Positions 1 to 5,424 of a stretch of DNA of 6,881 bases are shown here, piece by piece (position 1 is the first letter of the stretch; the number at the start of each line of letters is the position of its first letter). The stretch comes from an uncultured Oscillospiraceae bacterium (GTDB taxonomy: Bacteria > Bacillota > Clostridia > Oscillospirales > Oscillospiraceae). The translations under genes were made by a program, and so were the position numbers. The stretch is from positions 1 to 6,881 of the forward strand of contig CAJOOV010000021.1 in assembly GCA_905236265.1 (NCBI GenBank), in the 5' to 3' direction. The notes below the pieces were generated by a model, which ran no database searches, was not told the DNA's origin, and saw nothing but the letters and a program-made list of their open reading frames with translations.

Positions 1-528
1 CACATCGTCGATGAAGCCCATGTCCAACATACGGTCTGCCTCGTCCAATACCACTGTCTTCACATGATCCAGCCGGACGGTGCGCCGCTTCTGGTGATCC
101 ATCAGCCGTCCCGGCGTGGCAACTACGATCTGAGGTCTGCTCTTAAGCTGTTTGATCTGCTTTTCGATGGGCTGGCCTCCATAGAGACACACAGAGCGCA
201 CCCCGTGGAGATAGGTGCAAAGATCACGCAGTTCGTCCCGAATCTGGATGGCCAGTTCACGGGTAGGGGCGAGAATCAGCGCCTGAACGGCATCGTTTTC
301 CATATCAATGTGTTCCAGAATGGGGATACCGAAGGCAAAGGTCTTGCCTGTCCCTGTGGGCGCCTTGGCCACCACGTCCTTCCAATCCATCAGGAAGGGG
401 ATTGCCCCGCCCTGAATGGGGGTTGCTGTCTCAAAGCCCTTCTGTGCCAGAGCCTGCAGAATCTCCGGGGAGATGGACAGCTCATCATAGCGTATCTGCT
501 CCTCATGGGAAATGCCGTTGATTTCCAT
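1..528 (-). CDS. DEAD-box ATP-dependent RNA helicase, N-terminal part (cut by window edge)
   Basis: The first 176 residues of a DEAD-box RNA helicase are present; the rest lies beyond base 1. These enzymes use ATP to unwind short RNA duplexes in ribosome assembly, mRNA decay or cold adaptation in the cytoplasm. The RecA-like domain 1 motifs appear in order: the Q motif around F32-Q39 (ATPIQ), Walker A APTGTGKT at 56-63, motif Ia PTRELA at 89-94, the GG element at 117-118, motif Ib TPGR at 138-141, and motif II DEAD at 162-165. All key residues are intact. The ATG at 526-528 is chosen because AAAGGAA (538-544) lies 9 nt upstream and the protein begins just before the Q motif. Domain 2 and the C-terminal tail, which would separate CshA/DeaD-like from RhlE-like members, are outside the window, so the subfamily is left open. 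Confidence 0.96.
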   Translation of the reverse strand, partial: MEINGISHEEQIRYDELSISPEILQALAQKGFETATPIQGGAIPFLMDWKDVVAKAPTGTGKTFAFGIPILEHIDMENDAVQALILAPTRELAIQIRDELRDLCTYLHGVRSVCLYGGQPIEKQIKQLKSRPQIVVATPGRLMDHQKRRTVRLDHVKTVVLDEADRMLDMGFIDDV

Positions 529-566
529 TTTCGTCTGTTCCTTTCACCTGTTCCATAATCCTGTTC

Positions 567-595
567 ATACTATCATAAGTATCTCCCTATTTCAA
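567..595 (-). promoter_or_regulatory. Candidate sigma-A promoter for the DEAD-box helicase
   Basis: Read on the minus strand, TTGAAA (590-595, five of six consensus bases) is followed after exactly 17 nt by TAGTAT (567-572, four of six). The predicted start of transcription near 560 gives a leader of about 30 nt before the ATG. It lies in the 95-bp gap behind the transglutaminase-like gene on the same strand. The gap shows no intrinsic terminator, so read-through from that gene may add to this promoter. The match is by eye only. Confidence 0.45.
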
Positions 596-623
596 GCAGA
601 TGGGCGTAAATTCGACATTTCTT

Positions 624-3059
624 CTATTGTGGGATAACGGAAATACCCCGCAGGTTGTAGCCGCTGAGATACCCTTTGCCGTCAGGGGTGATGCACCGCA
701 CGGTGAACGTGTACGCTCTCCCCTTCTTCAGTCCCCTTACGGTGAGAGAATTAGCGGCGGTGTCTCCCGCTCTCACCCATGCGCCGCTCCCTATTCTGTA
801 GAACACCCGGTATTTCGTCCCGCCTGCAACCTTGTTCCACATCAACGTGACATTCCCGCCGGAGGTGGAGGCTCTGCTGATCTGCGGCGAAGCTACATAG
901 ATCAGGTTCAGTCCTGCGGCGTGGTAGCCGCTGGTATACTGCCGGTTGTCTGCTGAGATGCAGCGAACGGTAAAGGCATACCTCACGCCGCTTCGCAAGC
1001 CCTTCACAAGATAGGAGGTATCGGAGACTGCGCCCGCCAGCGTCCAGCCGCCCCCTCCCGTTCGGTAGTAGACCCGGTAGCGGGCGGCGCCGCTGACAGC
1101 GTGCCAGCTCACCTGAACACCGCCATAGACGTTCTGTGCCTTTGCCAGCACCGGCTGGTTCAGGTAGTCCAGAGTAATACCCGTGGGATTGTACCCGCTG
1201 GTATAGGCTCTCCCGTCTGCTGAGACGCAGCGCACGGTAAACGTATAGCGCAGCCCGGTGGTCAGTCCCCCTACTCTCAGGCTGTTGCCGGAGGTGTCCC
1301 CTCCCCTGATCCAGCTGCCGCCCCCGGTGCGGTAGTACACCCGGTAGCGCACACTGCCGGGCACGCTCTCCCAGTTCACCTGCACCCCGCCGTTGACCGC
1401 ATAGGCATTTTTTACCACCGGTGCAGAGAGATAAGTGAGAGAGATGCCCCGGCTGTCATATCCGCTGGCATAGTAGCGTCTGTCCGCAGAGACACAGCGC
1501 ACTGTGAACACATAGCGGGTGCCGGAGGAGAAGGCGTAGTTCACGGTCATGGTGGTATCAGAGGTATCCCCTGCAGCCGTCCATACCGAGCTGCCCCTCT
1601 CTCTGTAGAACACACGGAATTTCCCGCCTCCTGCTGTTCCCTGCCACCGCAGGGTCACTCCCTGTGCCGTACACTGAGCAGAGAGCAGCTTCGGCGTGGG
1701 AAGAAGCTCATAGATCACCTCTCTCTCCGCTGAGGGGGCGCTGAGCAGGTTCCCCAGCGCATCGGTGCAGGAGACGGAAAAGGCACAGTTCTCGCCTATG
1801 GTCAGACCCGGCACCAGCAGGCTGTTCTTCGCCGTATCCGCAATAAGCCTCCTGCTCTCCCCCTCCCTGCGCCAGACCTGATAGCGCTCTGCGCCCTCTG
1901 AGCCACGCCATGTGAGCAGCAGCCCCTGAGAATAGCAGGCTGCGCCTGTGATCTCCGCCGGGGAAAGGGGCATATAGTCCCCCGAGGACATGGGGTAGGC
2001 AGAGCGGAATGCTTCGTCGTCGTAATTGTAGAGGGGATTCACATCCCCGTTGTCCCGGATGTGGTTTGTGAAGCTGTCACTGCCCTTCAGAAACCACTGA
2101 TACGGCTCAATGCCTGCCCTGTCTCTGTCCCATGTGGCGTCGAGATAATAATACAGCCCGTCAAGGCGGACAATATTCCACGCATGGTATTCTCCGTCCC
2201 CATAGCCGGAGATGATGCGGCAGTCAATACCCTCCTCCAGCATGAGCCGGTAGAGGGCAAGGGCATACCCCTGACAGACTGACTCCCCCTCCACCAATGC
2301 ACCGTAGGCCGTCCACGGATGGTAATTCTTCGCCTGCTCCTTTTCCCGGCTGTTATGGTCATAGACGACATGGGAGCAGATATAGTCATAGGCGGCACGA
2401 ATCTTCTGATAGTCACTCATGCCGGAGGAAAACAGCGCTGAGCGCAGCTCCTCCACCCGTTCGTCTACCAGCTTTTCCTCCTGCGCCGTCGTATAGTACA
2501 GGGAGCTGTATTTGGGGCTGACGGTAATGGTATGGTAATACTGTCCCTCCGTCTGATGCACATGCAGGAGAATATCAAACGCCTGATACTGCCATTTGAG
2601 ATAGTCCCCTTCCGTGCTCTCGCCGGTGTGGACAGAAAACCACTGCGTCACCAGCCTGCGAAGCTGGTCGGAGCGTGCGGAATCCGTGTCTGCGTCCACC
2701 AGCTTTTCCGCCCCCAGATAAGCCAGCGTGAAGCCCTCCTCCCGGTTTTTCATGCGCGATCGCAGCTCTGCGGCAAGGGTATCCACACTGGTATGGCAGT
2801 TCGGCTCCTGCGCAGGCTCCATGGCAGGCGTATGGCTGACGCTCTCCCCGTCTTCTGCGCTGAGGGCTTCCTCCATGAGGGGATTGACCAGCGTGGCCTC
2901 TACGCTGAAGTCCTCTTCCGTTTCCTCCGGGGACGACTGTGCCTGTGAGGCGTTCTCCGGCCCCGGTATCTGCTGGGGACTTTGGGCAAAGGCGGGAGCA
3001 GGGGCGATCAGCATCAGAAGCGCCGATAACAGCACGGCTAAAAATGTGACTTTATTCAG
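624..3059 (-). CDS. Secreted transglutaminase-like protein with five C-terminal FN3-like repeats
   Basis: The predicted product has 811 residues from a CTG start. Residues 1-25 form a signal peptide: a short NK n-region, a long hydrophobic core (FLAVLLSALLMLIA) and an AFA cleavage site before Q26. An acidic, Ser/Pro-rich linker follows to about residue 85. The transglutaminase-like core spans about 215-320. Its triad is visible: Cys262 in GESVCQGYA, His292 in EYHAWNIV and Asp307 in YLDATWD. Residues from about 366 to the end are five FN3-like repeats of about 90 residues. No LPXTG motif, SLH domain or C-terminal membrane segment is present, so it is probably released or held non-covalently. 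In this superfamily the triad can serve protein crosslinking, peptide cleavage or deamidation; the substrate cannot be told from the sequence. A frame open to a TTG at 3122 would give 832 residues, but that start lacks a ribosome binding site and lies in the promoter. No terminator is seen downstream. Confidence 0.9.
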   Translation of the reverse strand: MNKVTFLAVLLSALLMLIAPAPAFAQSPQQIPGPENASQAQSSPEETEEDFSVEATLVNPLMEEALSAEDGESVSHTPAMEPAQEPNCHTSVDTLAAELRSRMKNREEGFTLAYLGAEKLVDADTDSARSDQLRRLVTQWFSVHTGESTEGDYLKWQYQAFDILLHVHQTEGQYYHTITVSPKYSSLYYTTAQEEKLVDERVEELRSALFSSGMSDYQKIRAAYDYICSHVVYDHNSREKEQAKNYHPWTAYGALVEGESVCQGYALALYRLMLEEGIDCRIISGYGDGEYHAWNIVRLDGLYYYLDATWDRDRAGIEPYQWFLKGSDSFTNHIRDNGDVNPLYNYDDEAFRSAYPMSSGDYMPLSPAEITGAACYSQGLLLTWRGSEGAERYQVWRREGESRRLIADTAKNSLLVPGLTIGENCAFSVSCTDALGNLLSAPSAEREVIYELLPTPKLLSAQCTAQGVTLRWQGTAGGGKFRVFYRERGSSVWTAAGDTSDTTMTVNYAFSSGTRYVFTVRCVSADRRYYASGYDSRGISLTYLSAPVVKNAYAVNGGVQVNWESVPGSVRYRVYYRTGGGSWIRGGDTSGNSLRVGGLTTGLRYTFTVRCVSADGRAYTSGYNPTGITLDYLNQPVLAKAQNVYGGVQVSWHAVSGAARYRVYYRTGGGGWTLAGAVSDTSYLVKGLRSGVRYAFTVRCISADNRQYTSGYHAAGLNLIYVASPQISRASTSGGNVTLMWNKVAGGTKYRVFYRIGSGAWVRAGDTAANSLTVRGLKKGRAYTFTVRCITPDGKGYLSGYNLRGISVIPQ
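627..1964 (-). repeat. Five tandem FN3-like repeats within the secreted protein
   Basis: Approximate units on the minus strand are 1964-1698, 1697-1425, 1424-1158, 1157-891 and 890-627, each about 89 residues. Shared landmarks are a core Trp early in the unit (LxW/VxW), YRVYYR or a variant mid-unit, and YxFTVRC...SGY near the end. Units 2-5 are clearly related. Unit 1 is the most diverged: it has VWRRE in place of VYYR and SVSC in place of TVRC. The Cys in TVRC is kept in every unit. Units 3 and 4 are the closest pair (both YRVYYRTGGG), which points to a fairly recent duplication. FN3 modules of this kind usually act as spacers or as carbohydrate- or surface-binding domains in secreted Firmicute enzymes. 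Confidence 0.85.
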
Positions 3060-3068
3060 TAGTTCCAA

Positions 3069-3076
3069 CTCCTTTT
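3069..3076 (-). promoter_or_regulatory. Shine-Dalgarno that fixes a CTG start
   Basis: AAAAGGAG on the minus strand ends 9 nt before the CTG at 3057-3059. From that CTG the protein begins directly with a canonical signal peptide. The only other in-frame start-like codon nearby, a TTG, touches the Shine-Dalgarno with no spacing, and the upstream TTG at 3120-3122 has no ribosome binding site. Spacing and signal peptide layout together favour CTG. Confidence 0.65.
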
Positions 3077-3093
3077 TGTCATTTCCTGTAGCT

Positions 3094-3122
3094 ATTATAG
3101 CCGAAGCGTATTTTCTCCGCAA
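3094..3122 (-). promoter_or_regulatory. Candidate promoter of the transglutaminase-like gene
   Basis: On the minus strand a perfect TATAAT (3094-3099) is preceded by 17 nt and TTGCGG (3117-3122, only three of six consensus bases). Transcription would start near 3087, leaving a leader of about 28 nt that contains the AAAAGGAG site. The -35 covers the TTG that would otherwise be the start of the longest frame, which argues against translation from there. Confidence 0.6.
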
Positions 3123-3148
3123 CTGTAGAATCTTCCAATTTTAGAAAA

Positions 3149-3190
3149 ACGGCATTCCCTTGTTGTCCCCACTTGACAGGAGGATGCCGT
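3149..3190. repeat. Inverted repeat bracketing the -35 of the SOS promoter
   Basis: ACGGCATTCC (3149-3158) and GGATGCCGT (3182-3190) are complementary over nine pairs with one bulged T, separated by 23 nt. The left arm lies upstream of the -35 and the right arm falls in the spacer between -35 and -10. It could be a second operator or simply chance; no T-run follows, so it is not a terminator. Confidence 0.35.
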
Positions 3191-3201
3191 ATTCGTATAA
3201 T
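3173..3201 (+). promoter_or_regulatory. Consensus sigma-A promoter of the polymerase/YolD operon
   Basis: TTGACA (3173-3178) and TATAAT (3196-3201) are both perfect matches with the ideal 17-nt spacer. The predicted transcription start is near 3208, inside the LexA box. A promoter this strong ahead of an error-prone polymerase makes sense only under tight repression. Confidence 0.9.
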
Positions 3202-3207
3202 GAAATA

Positions 3208-3219
3208 GAACATATGTTC
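3208..3219. promoter_or_regulatory. LexA (DinR) SOS box
   Basis: GAACATATGTTC is a perfect 12-bp palindrome that fits the Gram-positive LexA/DinR consensus CGAACRNRYGTTCG at 13 of 14 positions; only the leading C is an A. It covers about +1 to +12 of the promoter at 3173-3201, so bound LexA should block RNA polymerase until RecA-stimulated LexA self-cleavage after DNA damage. It lies over 100 bp from the divergent promoter's start and should not control that one. Confidence 0.88.
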
Positions 3220-3242
3220 GTGTTTGAGAGGAGGGTAGCATT

Positions 3243-4757
3243 GTGGACGGCGTAAGACAATACATTGCCATTGACCTGAAAAGCTTCTATGCCTCCGTGG
3301 AATGCGTAGACCGGGGGCTGGATCCGCTGCGCACGCATCTGGTTGTGGCGGACAACAGCCGGACAGACAAGACCATCTGTCTCGCCGTCTCCCCTTCCCT
3401 GAAAGCCCACGGCATACCCGGACGGCCCCGGCTGTTTGAGGTCATCCAGCAGGTGAAGCAGGTGAATGCCCTGCGGCGCAGCGGAGCTCCCGGAGGGCAG
3501 TTCACAGGAAAGAGCTGGGACGCCCGGCGGCTGGACGCTGACCCATCTCTGGAGCTGGACTACATCGTGGCAAGGCCGCGCATGGCGCATTATATGGCGT
3601 GCAGCACCGCAATCTATCAGATCTATCTAAACTATATCGCCCCGGAGGATATTCACGTCTACTCTGTGGACGAGGTGTTTATGGATGTCACCGGGTATCT
3701 TGCCACCTATGGCATGACCGCCCACCAGCTTGCCATGACCATGATTCGGGATGTGCTTCGTGCAACAGGCATCACAGCCACTGCCGGTATCGGCACAAAC
3801 CTGTATCTGTGCAAGATTGCCATGGACATTGTGGCAAAGCACATGAGCGCAGACAGAGACGGCGTGCGTATTGCAGAGCTGGACGAGAGGAGCTACCGGG
3901 AGCTGCTCTGGGATCACCGCCCCATCACGGACTTCTGGCGCATAGGCCGGGGCTATGCCCGCAGGCTTGCCGCCTATGGAATGGAGACCATGGGGGATGT
4001 GGCTCTGTGCTCCGTGGGGAAAAGCACATCGGCCTTCAATGAGGATTTGCTCTACCGGCTCTTCGGCGTCAATGCAGAGCTTCTCATTGACCACGCATGG
4101 GGCTATGAGCCGTGTACGATGCAGGACATCAAGGCATACCGCCCCCAGAGCAGCTCCCTCAGTTCCGGGCAGGTGCTGCAAAAGCCGTACACGCAAGACA
4201 AGGGCAGGCTGATTGTCCGGGAGATGACGGATCTGCTGGTGCTTGATTTGGTGGATAAGGGGCTGGTTTGCGACCAGATGGTGCTGAGTATCGGCTATGA
4301 CGTGGAAAACCTGACGGATCCCCAGCGCAGTGCGCAGTATCACGGGGAAGTCGTCACGGACTTCTATGGCCGCAGGGTTCCCCGTCATGCCCATGGCAGT
4401 GTGAATCTGGGGGGCTTCACCTCCTCTACCCGGCGGATTACAGAGGCAGTGGCCGCCCTGTATGACCGGATTACAGATCCGGCGCTTCTCATTCGCAGGG
4501 TCAACGTCACAGCCGCCCACACCGTCAGAGAGGATTTGGTCGAGGCGGCGGAGCCATCAGAACAGCTCAGCCTGTTTGCGCCGGAGCAGGACAGTGCCCA
4601 AAGAAAGGCACAGGAGATGCGTGAGCGCAGAAGACAGAAGGCTGTGCTGGATATTCAGCGCAGATTCGGCAAAAACGCCCTGCTGAAGGGGATGAATCTG
4701 GAGGAGGGTGCCATGACCGTGGAGCGGAACCAGCAGATCGGAGGGCATAAGGCATGA
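3243..4757 (+). CDS. Y-family translesion DNA polymerase (UmuC/UvrX-like)
   Basis: A 504-residue error-prone polymerase of the ImpB/MucB/SamB (Y) family, which copies past damaged template bases. Metal-binding residues are Asp11 (in YIAIDLKSFYASVE) and Asp143-Glu144 (in YSVDEVFMDV). By alignment with Dpo4, Tyr16 is the likely steric gate against ribonucleotides. TAGIGTNLYLCKIAMD (from about 180) is the usual palm element. The little-finger region covers roughly 300-425. Q441LSLF445 is a good beta-sliding-clamp binding motif, followed by a charged tail containing RRFGKNALLKGMNL. The GTG start at 3243 has AGGAGG (3229-3234) 8 nt upstream. It is the first gene of an SOS-regulated operon with the YolD-like gene, as in Bacillus uvrX/yolD pairs that often sit on mobile elements. 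It is longer than E. coli UmuC (about 420 residues), with extra sequence in the finger region (about 75-105) and tail. Family assignment is firm; the exact subfamily is not. Confidence 0.95.
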   Translation: MDGVRQYIAIDLKSFYASVECVDRGLDPLRTHLVVADNSRTDKTICLAVSPSLKAHGIPGRPRLFEVIQQVKQVNALRRSGAPGGQFTGKSWDARRLDADPSLELDYIVARPRMAHYMACSTAIYQIYLNYIAPEDIHVYSVDEVFMDVTGYLATYGMTAHQLAMTMIRDVLRATGITATAGIGTNLYLCKIAMDIVAKHMSADRDGVRIAELDERSYRELLWDHRPITDFWRIGRGYARRLAAYGMETMGDVALCSVGKSTSAFNEDLLYRLFGVNAELLIDHAWGYEPCTMQDIKAYRPQSSSLSSGQVLQKPYTQDKGRLIVREMTDLLVLDLVDKGLVCDQMVLSIGYDVENLTDPQRSAQYHGEVVTDFYGRRVPRHAHGSVNLGGFTSSTRRITEAVAALYDRITDPALLIRRVNVTAAHTVREDLVEAAEPSEQLSLFAPEQDSAQRKAQEMRERRRQKAVLDIQRRFGKNALLKGMNLEEGAMTVERNQQIGGHKA

Positions 4758-5194
4758 GCGTTCATCCCAAATATGAGGGAATCCTCTCCCTGTCCCGCCC
4801 GGTCTCCCAGAAGCATCCCCCCATGTCCAGAGAGGCTCGTGCCGCCCAGTTTGCCCCCTTTGCCGCACTCACCGGCTATGACGCTGCGCTGGATGAGGCC
4901 GGAAGGCTGACGCAGCAGAAGGAGCTTCCGGAGGAGGAGCGGCTTGCCCTGCTGAATGAGCAGCTTCGGCTGCTGCAGGAACACAGACAGATGCGTCCCC
5001 GGATTTCCGTCACCTATTTCCGTCCCGATGACAAAAAAGAGGGCGGGGCATATGTGACACTGCAGGGGCGCTTTCGACAGATTGACCCGGCGGCAAAGAC
5101 GCTGGTGCTGGAGGACTGGCAGGCAGTTCCTTTGGAGGCGCTTTACGCCCTTGATTCTCCCCTGTTTACAGAAGAAACGGCTCGGATGGTGTAA
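4754..5194 (+). CDS. YolD-like protein, putative accessory factor of the Y-family polymerase
   Basis: A 146-residue cytoplasmic protein. The segment SREARAAQFAPFAALTGYD (about 25-43) is the hallmark of YolD-like proteins encoded beside Firmicute Y-family polymerases. Residues 57-80 are rich in Glu, Leu and Gln and probably helical, and the C-terminal half (about 84-135) looks like beta strands. YolD-like proteins have been proposed as functional stand-ins for UmuD; no Ser/Lys autoprotease motif is seen here. The ATG overlaps the polymerase stop (ATGA) and GGAGGG (4740-4745) lies 8 nt upstream, so the two genes are translationally coupled and share the LexA-controlled promoter. The last five codons and the stop lie inside the first copy of a 28-bp palindromic repeat, so the C-terminal residues TARMV may have been acquired with that repeat. 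Confidence 0.85.
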   Translation: MSVHPKYEGILSLSRPVSQKHPPMSREARAAQFAPFAALTGYDAALDEAGRLTQQKELPEEERLALLNEQLRLLQEHRQMRPRISVTYFRPDDKKEGGAYVTLQGRFRQIDPAAKTLVLEDWQAVPLEALYALDSPLFTEETARMV

Positions 5195-5204
5195 TCCGAG
5201 CCGT
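5177..5204. repeat. 28-bp palindromic direct repeat, copy 1, overlapping a stop codon
   Basis: A perfect 11-bp stem (ACGGCTCGGAT, 5177-5187, with its complement 5194-5204) closes a 6-nt loop. It is identical over all 28 bases to the copy at 5388-5415. It contains the last codons and the TAA (5192-5194) of the YolD-like gene. It is followed by CAAATC, not a T-run, so it is not a standard intrinsic terminator in either direction. Confidence 0.9.
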
Positions 5205-5387
5205 CAAATCGCAGACAAAGTCCATCGGACTTTGTCTGCGGGCTTTGCATCCATGCTGCGCGCACTCCCTTCGGTCGCACACTTGCATGGATAGCAGTAT
5301 TTTTGCACCGAACTGAATTCGGTACAAAAATGATTTGACTCTATTCCGCCCTGCGGGCGGAACTCTGCGAGGCTTTGTCAACGATGT
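5205..5387. mobile_element. MITE-like multi-hairpin element between two identical palindromes
   Basis: These 183 bp carry no credible gene. They hold a dense set of hairpins: a 14-bp stem (5210-5223 with 5227-5240, 3-nt loop), an 8-bp stem ATCCATGC (5249-5256 with 5285-5292), an interrupted 7+6-bp stem (5299-5312 with 5318-5331), and an 8-bp stem TTCCGCCC (5344-5351 with 5355-5362). The ends are imperfect inverted repeats, ATCGCAGACAAAG (5208-5220) against ATCGTTGACAAAG (complement of 5373-5385), with 11 of 13 bases matching. GTCAAATC (5203-5210) also pairs with GATTTGAC (5332-5339). Such a layout fits a small non-autonomous repeat element or a structured intergenic RNA. Its mobility is inferred from structure only; no copies elsewhere can be seen in this window. 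Confidence 0.5.
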
Positions 5388-5420
5388 ACGGCTCGGATGG
5401 TGTAATCCGAGCCGTTTTTT
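5388..5420 (+). terminator. Intrinsic terminator of the polymerase/YolD operon (28-bp repeat, copy 2)
   Basis: The same perfect 11-bp GC-rich stem and 6-nt loop as at 5177-5204 is directly followed by six T residues (5415-5420). This is a strong rho-independent terminator for rightward transcription. It ends 5 nt before the stop codon of the convergent radA gene. On the minus strand no T-run follows the stem, so it should not terminate radA efficiently by the intrinsic route. Confidence 0.88.
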
Positions 5421-5424
5421 CAGA

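Noticed and set aside
529..623. Terminator for the transglutaminase-like gene.
   Set aside because: No stable GC-rich stem followed by a T-run was found on the minus strand in this gap; only the helicase promoter is supported.
627..1964. Periodic DNA similarity of about 267 bp, considered as a non-coding tandem array or CRISPR-like repeat.
   Set aside because: The periodicity is explained by the FN3-like protein repeats; units are long and diverged, with no short identical repeats and spacers.
3056..3082. Eight-codon minus-strand frame (MTKRSWNY) ending at the CTG start, as a leader peptide.
   Set aside because: Its ATG would lie only about 5 nt from the predicted transcription start and has no usable ribosome binding site. 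The stop overlap with CTG is probably chance.
3627..4520. Long minus-strand open frame (297 codons) opposite the polymerase.
   Set aside because: It lies wholly antisense to a clearly conserved polymerase, has no recognisable domain, and its Cys/His-rich composition is typical of the reverse frame of a GC-rich gene.
5177..5415. attL/attR pair of an integrated element, given two identical 28-bp direct repeats.
   Set aside because: The interval is only 183 bp with no integrase, and each repeat is itself a terminator-type palindrome, so duplication or a MITE-like insertion is a simpler reading.
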